Part shown: one piece after another, positions 1-11,395 of the stretch
Numbering within the stretch: position 1 is the first letter of the stretch
Layout: each line of letters begins with the position of its first letter
DNA from: Hemileia vastatrix
Taxonomy: Eukaryota; Basidiomycota; Pucciniomycetes; Pucciniales; Zaghouaniaceae
DNA length: 64,000 nucleotides
NCBI GenBank assembly: GCA_030280995.1
Contig: JASXTE010000015.1
Span: 4,079,001-4,143,000 of the forward strand
Reading direction: 5' to 3'
Program-made: the position numbers and the translations under genes
The notes under the pieces: generated by a model
What the model was told of the DNA's origin: nothing
The model's database searches: none
What the model saw: only the letters and a program-made list of their open reading frames with translations

Positions 1-211
1 TTTATAAACAACCCTCACTAACAAAATAAAAGCAAAAAAGAGAAAAAAAGAAAAAATCTAAGACCACTACAATTCCATTTCATCAAAACAAATCACAGAA
101 TCAAATCCAGGTCTAAAGAAAATATCACTGGGTGGGCTCCCTCCAATAAGTAAAAATGATGGGAGACCACTAGTGATCCCACACCAAGAAGCCAGTAAAC
201 TCCTGTTTAGA

Positions 212-965
212 CTCATAGAGGACTGAAAAACTGAATAAAAGCAGAGAACTAGGATTCAACTAAATAAAACCAAGGACTTGAAACAGACATTCTGGGGTAA
301 CTGTTCTACAGAGAAACCAGCTCATTAGTTACCATCACACTTGCCAAAATAAAATCTAGAAGCACCCCCATGGGTACCTTCTAACAAAAACAAACATCCC
401 ACACAAAACATCCACTCAATGAAAAGACCAGCACTTGGAGCCCACAGAAATTCAGTTTAAAGTCATAGAGGACTAAAACCTAAATGCCAAAAAAAAAGAA
501 CTAGAATTCAACTAGGACAGAAAAAAGACTTGGGACAGAAGTTCTGGGGCTAACTTTTCTGCAGAGCAGCCAGCTCATCAGTTGCCCCCACACTTTCCAA
601 AATAAATTATAGAAGCCATGGGTACCTTCTAACAAAATAAAAATCCAACACAATAAACCCAAAACCAATAATAATGAAGAGTCCAGCACTTGAAAACCAA
701 AGATAAATCTAGTTTAATATCATAGAGGACTAAAACTAATTAAAAGAAGACCAATTATAGGGTTCAAATAAATTAAAAGAAGGGGTTGAAAACAGACAAT
801 ATGGGGTGACTGTTATACATAGCAGCCAGCTCATCAATTACATCCACACCTGCCAAGATAAAATCTAGATGCCCAACCTGGGTACCATCTAAAAAAAAGG
901 GTTCCAACACAACAGATTCAAAGTATCACCAACAAAATAACCCAATAAAAAAATGATTCATAGTT
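212..965. repeat. Three diverged tandem copies of a ~250-bp unit
   Basis: The phrase CATAGAGGACT recurs at 214, 464 and 721. Each time it is followed by an A-rich stretch, then 'TCTGGGG', a 'CAGCTCAT' block, and GGGTACC.TCTAA about 160 bp later. The copies differ by substitutions and small indels. They lie beyond the C-terminus of the minus-strand integrase remnant, so they probably are the 3' untranslated region of that gypsy element. The stretch before 212 is AT-rich and shows nothing else recognisable. Confidence 0.75.
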
Positions 966-987
966 TATCCTCATTGCGGAGTTAGTC

Positions 988-1508
988 TTCTTCCCTTCTT
1001 GTGCCTCTGGGATAAAAACTCTTCACCTGGTCAGCAGCCACTCTTTTCTTCAAGACTTCCCCATCCAATTCTTCTAACTGATATGATCTGCCTGAGAGTT
1101 GAGATCTGACTCTATAAGGACCATTCCACCTGTCAGAGAACATCTTGCCCCAATGACTCTCCAAAATCATATTATACACCAATACCAACCAACCAGGCTT
1201 TAAAGAATTCCTCAGCCTGTGTGCCAACAACTTATGCAAATACCTAACTGACTGATTTATTATCTTCATCATCCTTTAATAAAATTTTTCATGAAATTCC
1301 TCCTTTCCTTCAAACTGCTTCATTCTGGCACATAAAAGGTCTTCAATTGAACAAGCTTCATCCCAATCAATTCCCAAATAAGAAATTGCCTCCAAATCTA
1401 CTGATAAACCCACCTTCTGACCAAAAATAAGTTTATAAGATGAATATCAAGTAGCCCTCTTGACAGTAATTCTGTCAGAAAAAAAAACCATAGGTAAATA
1501 ATGCCTTT
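988..1508 (-). pseudogene. Ty3/gypsy integrase C-terminus, decayed
   Basis: Read on the minus strand, 1272-982 encodes a 96-residue open stretch typical of the region after the integrase core in fungal gypsy elements: 'KPGWLVLVYN', 'WGKMFSDRWNGPYRV', 'YQLEELDG' and 'FYPRG'. Upstream, on the same strand up to about 1508, the frame continues with 'FFSDRITVKRAT', a stop, then 'YSSYKLIFGQKVGLSVDLEAI' and 'WDEACSIEDLLCARM'. This is the usual end of the integrase catalytic region, with two stop codons (one a TGG-to-TGA type change after KRAT). The catalytic D,D,E part is absent because the reading is cut at about 1508 by a Harbinger-like fragment. Confidence 0.85.
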
Positions 1509-1929
1509 TTAAGGAAAGTATAAGTATCTTAGAAACTGCATGATGAAGTAAAAAATTAATTCTTCAGATGGAAAAAGGTGATGAGTCAAGAAATAAAAAG
1601 GAACGAGCTTACTGTGACGAGAAATTTTAAAACTTGAGTCACCTACGTTTATTAAGAAAAATTCAAAAATTTTAAAAATGTGGCAATAAAATGTTGTAAA
1701 ATTCAGTGAGGGGTGTGTTCCAAGGATTGATGGGAAATGATGGAGGTCTGTGTGTGACATTTCAGTATGTTTTGTGGAAAATTTGTAGTTTTGAAATATA
1801 AATTGTGCAAAAAATGGTATTATGATCTCAGAAATGATACCCTTTTTTGAAAAAAGTGACTTTTTTGAAAAAAGTGACTTTTTTGAAAAATTTAAGTGTT
1901 GATTTGCCAGAACTTACACCCCTTATATA
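1509..1929 (-). mobile_element. Fragment of a PIF/Harbinger-type element end
   Basis: On the minus strand this begins GGGGTGTAAGTTCTGGCAAA, almost the same as the terminal repeat of the Harbinger element at 37260. Next come three copies of a 'TTTTTTCAAAAAAGTCAC' motif and an AAGGGTATCA block matching AAGGGTGTCA there. It also shares the phrases 'CCCATCAATCCT', 'ACACACCCCT' and 'CATTTT' with 37500-37540. Only one end is recognisable and no transposase is present. It directly abuts the integrase remnant, so it probably inserted there. Confidence 0.6.
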
Positions 1930-3838
1930 AAATTTATTCTTTTGTTGTAGGTACATGAGAGGAGCTTCATGTAGCTCATTATCTGATGCTTCTTTATTTT
2001 AATTATTAACACAACCTTTGAAAAATAACAGTTTAAAATTATCTTTCTTCAAATGCTACAGGAATGACATAAAAATAAAAGCTGTCATGTAGAACAAACT
2101 TGATTTTTAGTACTGGAAAGGACCAAAAGATGGTCCAATTGATTGTTATTCATTTTAATGATAGCAAAGGGGTCAGTAATAATAATCTTTTTGTTTTCAC
2201 AGGATAATACTTTGAGCTATTACTTTATTTTGACTAAAATTAACCTAATTCTCAAAAAAAAAAACTAGTAATGTTATAGAAATCAAGAAATTTTTTTAAG
2301 AACAAATAGCTCTTTCTGCTGACTACTACTTCCTTTTGGAATTTTTTTTGCTTGAATAAGATGTTTAATAGGGGTTGTTAAAAACAACTTTACATGCCAT
2401 TAAAGCACATCCCAAAAAAGGTACTAAGTAATTTTAATTAGAAGTACACCTGTGAATAAGAGCTGTACTTCAACAGTGTTTTTTTCCTTTAAAATGTCAT
2501 CTGTTGGGTGCATACAAGCCTTTCAAGCACTTCATTGCCTTAACTAGATTAGTCAGAATTAGTTACACACACAACCATACCTTAAATTTTTTCTTCAACT
2601 AATCCTTAGGGGCTCATTTATATATGCACAGTACACTGTGCACCAAGTCTTAAGTCCCTTTAACATCATACTCCATCCTTTAATCTCTCCCATCCTTGAT
2701 TACTCCAGCCCTTTTTTTCCCAAAAAACTAAAATGAGTCCTTCACTTTGTCAAAAGCTTTAAGAGACCACTAATTCTATGGCCCTTGATCTTATGGTTGA
2801 GTCTGATAAAGATTCTAATGCTAAATTAGATTTGTTTAATATGAGTCACCTTTTGAAAAACCACTACCTCACTTTCCAAACACCTTCTATTCACCATCAA
2901 ACTGACATGCACCACGTGACACTCAAAGCAAAAGTCAATATTTTAATTCATAAATCACTACAAAAATCCATACTCAAAGTGCAGAAAGCAACATCTACAT
3001 AGCAACTGCTTTTTCTCTTTGTGTGTCTCAATTCAACTGTGCTAGCAACAAAATATCTAAATCTTAAATCTAAATTAGTCAATCATATGCTTATACTTTT
3101 CAATATTAAGCAAATGAGAAATTTATTAGTGCTATGGTCAATGATATACTTTCAAATGTTGGGTTATCATGTGTCTGAGGGTAATTAAAAGTCTGTGAGT
3201 AGGAATAGGAGTATTTTTAAAAGATCTGTGTGTTATATTGAAGGGTCAGTGATAAATTAAGGGCTGTTTATTAAAGGTGTTAATGTGAGGTTAAGTTATC
3301 TATATAATTGGGTGGATTTGGTTTGACATTCCTTAGAATTAGATTATAATTTTGTTATGATAGTAGTTAAATTTATATAAAGCTATTATTTTTTCATAAC
3401 TTTCTTAATAATAAATTTCATTTAAAACACTTAAACTCCTAAATACCTTTTGATTATTAAGTTCCAACCCTTTTTGAGATTAACCTTAATATTTAGTGTT
3501 ACTGTAAATATTATTATTATTCACCTCAAACTTATCTTGAAGAAGTATTAATTTATCTTCAACTTATCTTCAAACCACTCCCTTGAAGTATTTCTCTGTG
3601 CTTCAAAGTAGTATTCAATAATTTTTTCCAATATCACTTACTCAGGAACTCCCTTGACCTTGATCATAGGAATTCTGGTGACACAATCACAATATCTACT
3701 TCACAAACTTTCTGAAATTTGTGAACCTTTATTTCAAAAAATGTTCCAAAGTACTTATAATAGTTTAAAATGGCTACTTGATTTGATACATCATCATTCC
3801 ATCTTCCATAACAACTCTCATTTCTCACAGAATGATAT
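1930..3838. other. AT-rich stretch without a recognisable gene
   Basis: Only short open frames (up to 77 codons) of biased composition occur here, with no recognisable protein motif. A near-palindrome GCACAGTACACTGTGC lies around 2627. The stretch ends at the GATAT target site of the chromovirus. Confidence 0.6.
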
Positions 3839-5016
3839 TGTCAGCCTAAATATCCTTAGGACTGAGTATTTCTTATGCTTAAAATAAGATAACCTTAACT
3901 AGATTAAGCTTATATCTTAAAAATAAGGTTAAAATAATAATATATATTATTTTATTATATATATATATAATTATTATTCTATTATATAATTTATAATAGT
4001 TTAAATAGCTTATCCATGGCCTAATAATACTTATTAAGGTGTTAATGGAGTCATAATATACTTATCTTAAGTGATATGAAGTAATTATTGACATACATAA
4101 GCTTATATGTATACATAAATCTCATATTCAGTGAAATATGCAGTATATTATGTATATTTAGGTATATAAGTGGGTTTTAGCCCCTTAATAGCCTATAACC
4201 TTTGTTTTTCTGCTTATTTTAGGTCATATGGACGAAATCAGTGGACTCACAACGCCTACAGAAGCATAGACACCTATATCAGGCGCCTACACCCAGTTTG
4301 GACAACTAAAATTACTTCCTTGGATGGTTATTCACGGATTTATGGGTTGGAAATATGTTTTTGGGTTAATGTGGATGCTTGGGGATGTTATTGGGGGCTT
4401 GGACATTTTATTTGTTTCCTTTATATGCTTTTAGTTTCATTAAATCTCTTTTTGATCTTTTATTTTACCTGTTTCTTTATGGTATCCGCTTTTATCTGGG
4501 TTTTCTAATTATGGTATGGCTCTGTGTTATTATTAATAGTGATGGAGGGTCCTTACTGGAGGTCTGGGTGTTGAAACTGCTTGAAGTGGACGCCATGGGG
4601 AGGTGATGGGCCCTCACAGTGCTGTAATTGCCGGGGATAGCAGTGACATCATCTGGATTGAAGGTCTGTGCACTCCAGTGGATTTGGGTATAAGTAAGGA
4701 GGGATTTTGACGGTTTATTATAATCATTCAATTACTACACTTCAAACAAACATTACACTACAATTATTAACAATTCAGAAATATATTATAAAGCCCTTAT
4801 AAATTGATATTATCTTTATAAAAGCTATAACTATATTTTATTTTTCTATTTTCCACCACTAGCACGCATTTAAATCCAAGTATTGTGAGTTTAACTTGAG
4901 TATAACTATTCTATTAGTCTTCCCCTGAGGTTTAATCACTAAATCATTTATTAATAAGTAGTTGGACCATAAAATAACACTATTATATCATACTTATATA
5001 CTAGACTGTACTGACA
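3839..5016 (+). repeat. 5' LTR of the chromovirus
   Basis: 1178 bp, starting TGTCAGCC and ending CTGACA. The two LTRs have a constant offset of 7675 bp. A 112-codon open frame inside (4170-4508) occurs identically in the 3' LTR and has no recognisable motif, so I treat it as chance. Confidence 0.97.
4163..4170 (+). promoter_or_regulatory. Candidate TATA box in the 5' LTR
   Basis: TATATAAG lies 325 bp into the LTR, in the position where an LTR promoter is expected. The identical site in the 3' LTR is at 11838-11845. The transcription start is not determined. Confidence 0.4.
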
Positions 5017-5527
5017 ATTGGGGGTCTTTCCTTATATTTTAATTATTATTTAGTATAAGCCTTGGGACGTGATTTTTACCTTAGTACAACTCAAAATTAA
5101 CCAAATATTTGGGTCTGCTGCATATTAGTGGGTCATCATAACTCATTGATTGCGGAAAAGAATCCTTATAATAATTGTACTAATTTTTTATTATAAAAAT
5201 TAGATATTTACAGTAGTAACTGTACCCAATATAAACCCAATTTCACTTGGTATTTGGACACCAATATAACACCCAATTAAATTGGTATTTGGCTAAAGCT
5301 TGGTAAGCTAATTATTCACCCTTATAAAGGTCTAGTTAAACTTATTATTATATTTTTAACAGATTTTTTCGAATTTTTCTTATATTTTATTTAAATAAAT
5401 AAAGATATAAATTCAGGGTAAGCTCCATTGCTTTTTTATTAGTAATATAATTACTAATATCTTTTGTCTACTAATTCCACAGAGTTTTTTCCTTTTGTAG
5501 ACGTAAAATATTGTTATTCTGAACAAT
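5017..5527 (+). other. Chromovirus 5' leader, primer binding site unresolved
   Basis: This 511-bp AT-rich leader lies between the 5' LTR and the gag-pol start. The bases directly after the LTR (ATTGGGGGTCTTTCC) do not show the TGG-plus-acceptor-stem complement that I can identify in the minus-strand element at 58411. A short repeated phrase ('CCCAATTT..TTGGTATTTGG') occurs around 5238-5300. Confidence 0.5.
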
Positions 5528-8500
5528 ATGAGTGCTCCTCAGGATAGTGTAAGTGAACAGCCTGCTTATAATACCAGGTCTAAAGCTAATAAAAACTTTC
5601 CAGGACATCACCATGGAGGGACAACAGTACCCCCAACCAGAAAGCATGAGTGTAGAGGAAAAGGACGCCCTCTTAAAAAAGATAACTATCAAAAAGACGT
5701 CTCCTCCTCTTCAGGATCAACTGTCCCACCTGGCCAAACAGGTTCTGAAGCTAGAGGAATCAAAATCTCTCATGTTCAAAGAAGTAGAGCAGTTGCAAAA
5801 CAATTGCAAGGTAGGATTTCAGCAGATGAATCAGGCAATGGCAGAATTAAAGGGAGGCCTGCCCAGTCAATCAAATCAGCAACCCCCTACCCAAGGAGGG
5901 TCCACTCACTCCCAGGAGAAAATCCTGGTAGACAAATGGAAATGGGACTGGTTTCACCAACAGTGGACAAGCCACAGTTGCAACAGGGATCCACCCCCTC
6001 ATCTGACTTCCTCAGCTCACCCTTACAAGGGAAAAAAGCGCCAAAAATCAGGCCTGGCAACCATCCCTTGGTAAGTAACTTACCCCCTCAGATTAAACAT
6101 AATACTGATAATTACAATATAGGTAATTCTATTGATGTTAAATCTGTACAAAAAATAGAGGAGGATTTAAGAAATTTGGGTTTTAGAGTAGATACACCTG
6201 ACTTGTCTTTTATCCATAATAACAGTACTATATACAATGATAATACAGTTAATCCTCAGTTGCAACCACCTACTAGTGAGATGAGTAGTTCACAGGAGAG
6301 TGAGAGAATTGAAAAGGAGGACATGGAATATTTTAACAATAATCCAACTGTCCATAGAATTGTTTCAGCATTGTGGAATAGAATGACTGATTGTGAGGAA
6401 CAGACAGTTAAGCTCACTAGTGATACAATTTCATCCTTAACATTGAACATTTCTCAATTAGCAACACGTAATAAAGAATTAGAGAAAGAACATTTGTCTC
6501 TAACTCTTAAATATGATTCATTGAGTAATAAATATAATGACCTTTCAAACAAATTTTGTGAGTTAGAAAAATTATATGAAACACACTTATTAAAAACTGA
6601 ATCAAGAACAAAGTTATCTTTTGCACAGACAAATCAAAGTGTCTCTGAGCTGCTACAAAGATTAACTAAAGTTGAGATTGAAACTGCCAATCTACTAATG
6701 AACCAGGATAATCATAAGTATAATCAATATAATAATAATCCTTTCATTGGCAAAAGTGAATCTCATTCCTTCCCTGTACCACCACAATTAAAACCATCTG
6801 GTGGTAGTGTCAAATCTGAAAATGTAAGTCACAAATCCGTGCAGGAAGAAATACAAGACCATTTATCAAAAGTAAATGAGTTGTTGAATTTACCTAAGAT
6901 TAGTGAGATAAAATCCAATCAGAAGAACTGGCCTAAGATAGATCAGTACCCAACTTATGATGGGGAAGCCAGCTCTGATTGGCAACATTTTATTCAAAGA
7001 ATTGACAACTTGAAATTCTCATATAAGTTACCAGATGAAGAGATAACATCAAAATTAATTTCTTTATTTAAGGATGTTGCTTTATTATGGTTTGAAGCTG
7101 TCTTAAGTGAGGGTAGAGACTACTCTTGGGCTGAATGGAAACAACTTATTGAAAAACAATTTGGAGGTTCTAAATTCAGGCTTACTCAGCAGAGACTGTA
7201 TGAGAAAACTAGGTATAATCCGTTGAATGGTGACAAACCTATGGTATTTTTAATGACTTTAAACAAAATCTTAAAAGCCATTGAGCCTCATATGGATTTT
7301 AACTTATGGAAAGATAAGATAATTTACAAATTACCTATATCTGTCAGAGATATTGTTGTAGCTAGAACATTAAATGTTACTGAATATTCTGACTTTATTA
7401 ATATTTGCAATGAAATATTATTAAACCATAAGTATGAATCAAGGTATTCCACTTATAAACAAAATGTTGAACCTGTAAAATCTCAGAATTCAAAAACACT
7501 TCAGGAGAAGCAGAAAAAACCTACTGCACCTGTAGTACCTAAAAAGTATGAAACAAATACTTGTTATAAGTGTAACAAACCTTGGGTAAAAGGTCACAAA
7601 TGTGAGAAAAACATAAATATTGTTGAAAATCAACGTGAATCTGAAACTGAAACTGAAAAAAGTAAAGAATCAAGTGATTATGACAGCAATATCTCATATA
7701 GTGATGAAAATGAAGTCTGTATGTTGGAAGATGATTTGTCCATCTTTGAAAATCCAATATTAAATATGGACTCAAATGAATCTTTAATGAATTTTGAGGA
7801 TGCTGAAATCATTAAGGATATACAAGCTGATAACTTTAAAATGACACCTATCACGGTTCCAGCTATCATTTCTGGTGAAAATGTTAATATAGTATTGGAC
7901 ACAGGAGCTGCTGGTTCAGTTGTTTCCACTAATACATTACAGAAAATTGATAGTGAATATAAGTTTAAGCTTGAACCACTTCAGAATAAAAATTGGAGAG
8001 GTTTTGGATCAGTACTACACCCCATTGGTAAATACAAAGCTGCTGTTTTCTTTAAACACCAACATGGTTATGTAAGGGTAACTTGTGACTTTGTAGTAAT
8101 GGATAATACAAATTGTAGTAACTGTTTTATCATTGGAAATGATATTCTGACTAAATTTGGTGTAAAATTAGACCCTGCTAATAATAATTTTACAATTGGC
8201 ATGAATGGTAAAAGGAAATTTAAAATAAATTCTTTTAACACAGTCTTACACATTGAGTCAGTAACAAATTCTCTGTCTAAAGGAAGAGAATCCAATGAGT
8301 TGGAACTTCTGGAAACAGAAATTTCAAAAGCATCATTTGGCACTCAGATAAGTGAAACTGAGAAAGATAATATTTTGGAATTAATTAAAGCTTTTCCAAT
8401 GGCTTTTGCACATGGTACAAATGAACTTGGCCTTGTAAAAGATCATGAAATGAAAATTAGTTTAACCTGTGACATGGATAATATTCCTGCTAGTCTTAAA

Positions 8501-11395
8501 AAGAAACCTTATCCTGCTTCACCAATGAAGAGGAAAGACATAGAGGATAATATTAAGATGTTATTAAAGATGAACATTCTTGAGAAGGTTGAAACTACAC
8601 CAAAATATTGTGTAATATCACCAGTGCTGATTTCTTATGAACAAGATAAAGCAAGACTGTGCGGTGATTATAGAGCATTAAATACATTTACAGTAGATGA
8701 TATTTATCCCTTGCCAAGGATTGCCTCTATACATGCTACCCTTAAAGGTGCTAAATATATAAGTTGCCTGGATGGAAATAAAGGGTACCATCAAATTCCT
8801 GTTGAAAAGAATTCACAGAACTTTTTGTTGATAACAACACACATGGGAATTTATAAGTATGTCAGAATGCCATTTGGACCAAAGAATGCTCCATCAGTAT
8901 TTCAAAAGTTAATGGATATAACATTCCATAATGAAATGATTGAGGGATGGTTAATGGTATACATTGATGACATCATAGTGTTCTCTAAAACTTTTGATGA
9001 ACACTTAATCCATTTAAGGAAAGTATTTCAGAAAATGGATGAAATAAAAATGACCCTTGCATTGAAAAAATGTAAATTTGGGTTTGAATCTTTAAAAGTG
9101 CTTGGTCATATTGTATCTGGCTTACAAATATGTGTAGACCAAAATAAAGTGGCTGCAATAAAGAATATTGGCATTCCCCAAAATGTGAAGGATGTACAAT
9201 CTTTTCTTGGAATGTGTGGTTATTATAGACAATATATAAAAAACTACCAATCAATTGCTGCACCACTGACCACACTGATAAAGAAATCAGAAGCTTTCAT
9301 TTGGAATAATGAAAGACAACAAGATTTTAATAAGTTGAAAGAATGTTTAATGACAGCTCCAATCTTGGGATTACCAGATTTCCAATTACCTTTTGTATTA
9401 TATACAGATGCAAGTTTTATTGGACTGGGTGCTGCTTTGCATCAAAAACAATTTATTGAAGGTAAAATGTCAGAAGTAGTAATTTGCTATATTTCACGTA
9501 CTCTGAGAAGTAGTGAATTAAAATATGGTGCTACTCAACTTGAATGTTTGGCAGTAGTATGGGCTCTTGAAAAGCTACATTATTACCTTGAAGACCAAAA
9601 ATTTGAGTTAATAACTGACTGTAGTGCAGTTAAGTCACTCTTAAACATGAAAACTCCTAATAGACACATGTTCAGATGGCAATTAGCTGTACAAGAATAC
9701 AGAGGACGGATGACTATTACACATAGAGCAGGAACCTTGCACTCTAATGTAGATCTGTTATCTAGAGTACCTCTGCCTAATAATGATGATAATCCTGCTT
9801 ATGTTCCTGAATCAGAGATTATTAACATTTATGGCATTTATATTGTAGATCTTGATGATGAATTTATGCAATCAATTCTTGATAATTATAATTCAGATCC
9901 AGACTTAAGTAAATTAACTACAATATTAAATGATCCATCTAATGCTTCAATGAATGTTTTAATAAAAACATTACCAGATAAATATAAAGAGGCATTAGAG
10001 AAAGGAAAATTTTCCTTTGAGGATGGTTTTATATATTACAGGAAAAAATTAAGTAATGTAATTGTAATTCCCCCTTCAATGAAGGAGTTAATGTTAAGTA
10101 TATGTCATGATGATATATTAGCAGGTCATTTTGACTACCATAAAACATTAACCAGAGTAAAAAACACAGCTTGGTGGATTAACATGTCTGAGGATGTTCA
10201 GAAATATGTTGAAACATGTGATTCTTGTCAAAAATCTAAAAGATTAACAGGAAAAAGAGCTGGTTTATTACAACAAATTGAGCAACCAAAAGCTCCATGG
10301 GAAATCATTAACATGGACTTTGTAACAGGTTTGCCAATAGCAGGGCATAAGAGTTATAACTCCTGCTGGGTAATTGTAGATAGATTTACAAAGATGTGTA
10401 AATTTATTCCTACCCACAAAGAGGTTTCTGCAAAGGACTTAGCTTTTTTATGGTGGACACAAATGTTAAATACAGCAGGTTTCCCCAAAGCAATAGTTTC
10501 TGACAGAGATCCTAAATTTACTTCTGAGTTCTGGACGTCACTTATGGATGTTTCAGGGTGTCAATTAAAACTTTCTACAGCACACCATCCACAAACTGAT
10601 GGGCTAGCAGAAAGAATGATACAAACCTTAGAAGATATGATAAGAAGATACTGTGCTTTTGGTCTTAATTTTAAAGACAATGACAAATTCACGCATGATT
10701 GGGTAACCCTTATCCCAGGTTTAGAATTTGCATACAATAGTACAGTACATTCTGTCACTGGCAAAAAGCCATTTGAGTTATGGTTGGGTTATGTACCTAA
10801 TACCCCTGCTAAAACTCTTAATAAGTTACCTAGATTGGATATTCATCCAGGTACTAAATCTTTTCTTCAGATGCAAGAATTATGCAGAAAACATGCTCAA
10901 GAATGTATAAATAAGGCTTTTGAGTATGAAAAGAAAAGATGGGATAAAGCCCATAAAGAACAAATGTTCAAAGAGGGTGATGAAGTCCTTATTTCAACAC
11001 TACATTTCAATTTAAATGGTAATGTTAAATTGAAGGATCCATTCATTGGACCATTTGTAGTTAAAAAGATGGTTGGTAATAATGCTGTTGAGGTTATTCT
11101 ATATGCACCTTATGATAGAAAACATCCAGTATTTCCTATTTCTCTTATAAAACCATACCATTCTAATGATACTGCTCTCTTTCCAAGAAGATCAGGAAGG
11201 CATAAAAAGCAACCTGAAGAAATAGTGGAAAAGGCAGAAATTGAAAAGATACTCAAAAAGAGACACCTTACAAAAGAAAAGGGAGTTGAGTATCTACTAA
11301 GATTTAAAAATAAATCAAGTGAATATGACCAGTGGATTCCAGAAAATGAAATCTCTGATCTTAAAAATCTCTTGAAAAAATTTAAATCTAAATAA
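5528..11395 (+). CDS. Gag-Pol polyprotein of the chromovirus (1955 aa)
   Basis: One uninterrupted frame encodes all retrotransposon functions. Residues about 1-460 are a low-complexity and coiled-coil N-terminus. The gag core starts near 468 ('NWPKIDQYPTYDG...DWQHFI'), and a zinc knuckle of the form C-x2-C-x7-H-x-C lies near 677. The aspartic protease has 'VLDTGAAGS' near 790. Reverse transcriptase runs from about 985 to 1250, with 'LCGDYRALN' and the catalytic 'YIDD' near 1144. RNase H begins at 'LYTDAS' near 1290. Integrase has an HHCC finger near 1527-1570 and catalytic D ('NMDFVTG', ~1595), D ('VSDRD', ~1657) and E ('GLAERM', ~1693). The C-terminal chromodomain, about 1900-1950, contains 'EIEKILKKR', 'EYLLRFKNKSSEYDQWIPE'. 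All key residues are present. The start chosen is the first ATG, followed by a gag-like 'YNTRSKANK'. Residues about 30-180 look out of frame (see the overlapping frame). Confidence 0.95.
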   Translation: MSAPQDSVSEQPAYNTRSKANKNFPGHHHGGTTVPPTRKHECRGKGRPLKKDNYQKDVSSSSGSTVPPGQTGSEARGIKISHVQRSRAVAKQLQGRISADESGNGRIKGRPAQSIKSATPYPRRVHSLPGENPGRQMEMGLVSPTVDKPQLQQGSTPSSDFLSSPLQGKKAPKIRPGNHPLVSNLPPQIKHNTDNYNIGNSIDVKSVQKIEEDLRNLGFRVDTPDLSFIHNNSTIYNDNTVNPQLQPPTSEMSSSQESERIEKEDMEYFNNNPTVHRIVSALWNRMTDCEEQTVKLTSDTISSLTLNISQLATRNKELEKEHLSLTLKYDSLSNKYNDLSNKFCELEKLYETHLLKTESRTKLSFAQTNQSVSELLQRLTKVEIETANLLMNQDNHKYNQYNNNPFIGKSESHSFPVPPQLKPSGGSVKSENVSHKSVQEEIQDHLSKVNELLNLPKISEIKSNQKNWPKIDQYPTYDGEASSDWQHFIQRIDNLKFSYKLPDEEITSKLISLFKDVALLWFEAVLSEGRDYSWAEWKQLIEKQFGGSKFRLTQQRLYEKTRYNPLNGDKPMVFLMTLNKILKAIEPHMDFNLWKDKIIYKLPISVRDIVVARTLNVTEYSDFINICNEILLNHKYESRYSTYKQNVEPVKSQNSKTLQEKQKKPTAPVVPKKYETNTCYKCNKPWVKGHKCEKNINIVENQRESETETEKSKESSDYDSNISYSDENEVCMLEDDLSIFENPILNMDSNESLMNFEDAEIIKDIQADNFKMTPITVPAIISGENVNIVLDTGAAGSVVSTNTLQKIDSEYKFKLEPLQNKNWRGFGSVLHPIGKYKAAVFFKHQHGYVRVTCDFVVMDNTNCSNCFIIGNDILTKFGVKLDPANNNFTIGMNGKRKFKINSFNTVLHIESVTNSLSKGRESNELELLETEISKASFGTQISETEKDNILELIKAFPMAFAHGTNELGLVKDHEMKISLTCDMDNIPASLKKKPYPASPMKRKDIEDNIKMLLKMNILEKVETTPKYCVISPVLISYEQDKARLCGDYRALNTFTVDDIYPLPRIASIHATLKGAKYISCLDGNKGYHQIPVEKNSQNFLLITTHMGIYKYVRMPFGPKNAPSVFQKLMDITFHNEMIEGWLMVYIDDIIVFSKTFDEHLIHLRKVFQKMDEIKMTLALKKCKFGFESLKVLGHIVSGLQICVDQNKVAAIKNIGIPQNVKDVQSFLGMCGYYRQYIKNYQSIAAPLTTLIKKSEAFIWNNERQQDFNKLKECLMTAPILGLPDFQLPFVLYTDASFIGLGAALHQKQFIEGKMSEVVICYISRTLRSSELKYGATQLECLAVVWALEKLHYYLEDQKFELITDCSAVKSLLNMKTPNRHMFRWQLAVQEYRGRMTITHRAGTLHSNVDLLSRVPLPNNDDNPAYVPESEIINIYGIYIVDLDDEFMQSILDNYNSDPDLSKLTTILNDPSNASMNVLIKTLPDKYKEALEKGKFSFEDGFIYYRKKLSNVIVIPPSMKELMLSICHDDILAGHFDYHKTLTRVKNTAWWINMSEDVQKYVETCDSCQKSKRLTGKRAGLLQQIEQPKAPWEIINMDFVTGLPIAGHKSYNSCWVIVDRFTKMCKFIPTHKEVSAKDLAFLWWTQMLNTAGFPKAIVSDRDPKFTSEFWTSLMDVSGCQLKLSTAHHPQTDGLAERMIQTLEDMIRRYCAFGLNFKDNDKFTHDWVTLIPGLEFAYNSTVHSVTGKKPFELWLGYVPNTPAKTLNKLPRLDIHPGTKSFLQMQELCRKHAQECINKAFEYEKKRWDKAHKEQMFKEGDEVLISTLHFNLNGNVKLKDPFIGPFVVKKMVGNNAVEVILYAPYDRKHPVFPISLIKPYHSNDTALFPRRSGRHKKQPEEIVEKAEIEKILKKRHLTKEKGVEYLLRFKNKSSEYDQWIPENEISDLKNLLKKFKSK
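5613..6074 (+). CDS. Overlapping gag-like coiled-coil frame within gag-pol
   Basis: A second frame is open from 5553 to 6074. Its internal ATG at 5613 has a strong context (CACCATGG). The product has the composition of a real protein: 'DQLSHLAKQVLKLEESK', 'FKEVEQLQNN' and 'GFQQMNQAMAEL' form a predicted coiled coil. The same bases in the polyprotein frame give a Ser/Pro/Arg-rich, low-information sequence. The stretch is richer in G+C than the rest of gag. The stop TAA overlaps a strong 5' splice donor, GTAAGT at 6071-6076. A degraded relative of this frame occurs at 16170-16460. Possible explanations are a second gag product, a spliced exon, a frameshift pair, or a captured segment. Expression is not shown. 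Confidence 0.45.
   Translation: MEGQQYPQPESMSVEEKDALLKKITIKKTSPPLQDQLSHLAKQVLKLEESKSLMFKEVEQLQNNCKVGFQQMNQAMAELKGGLPSQSNQQPPTQGGSTHSQEKILVDKWKWDWFHQQWTSHSCNRDPPPHLTSSAHPYKGKKRQKSGLATIPW

Noticed and set aside
4170..4731. Open frames of 75-112 codons in the LTR, present in duplicate
   Set aside because: They are duplicated only because the LTR is. They have no motif and overlap the promoter region of the element.
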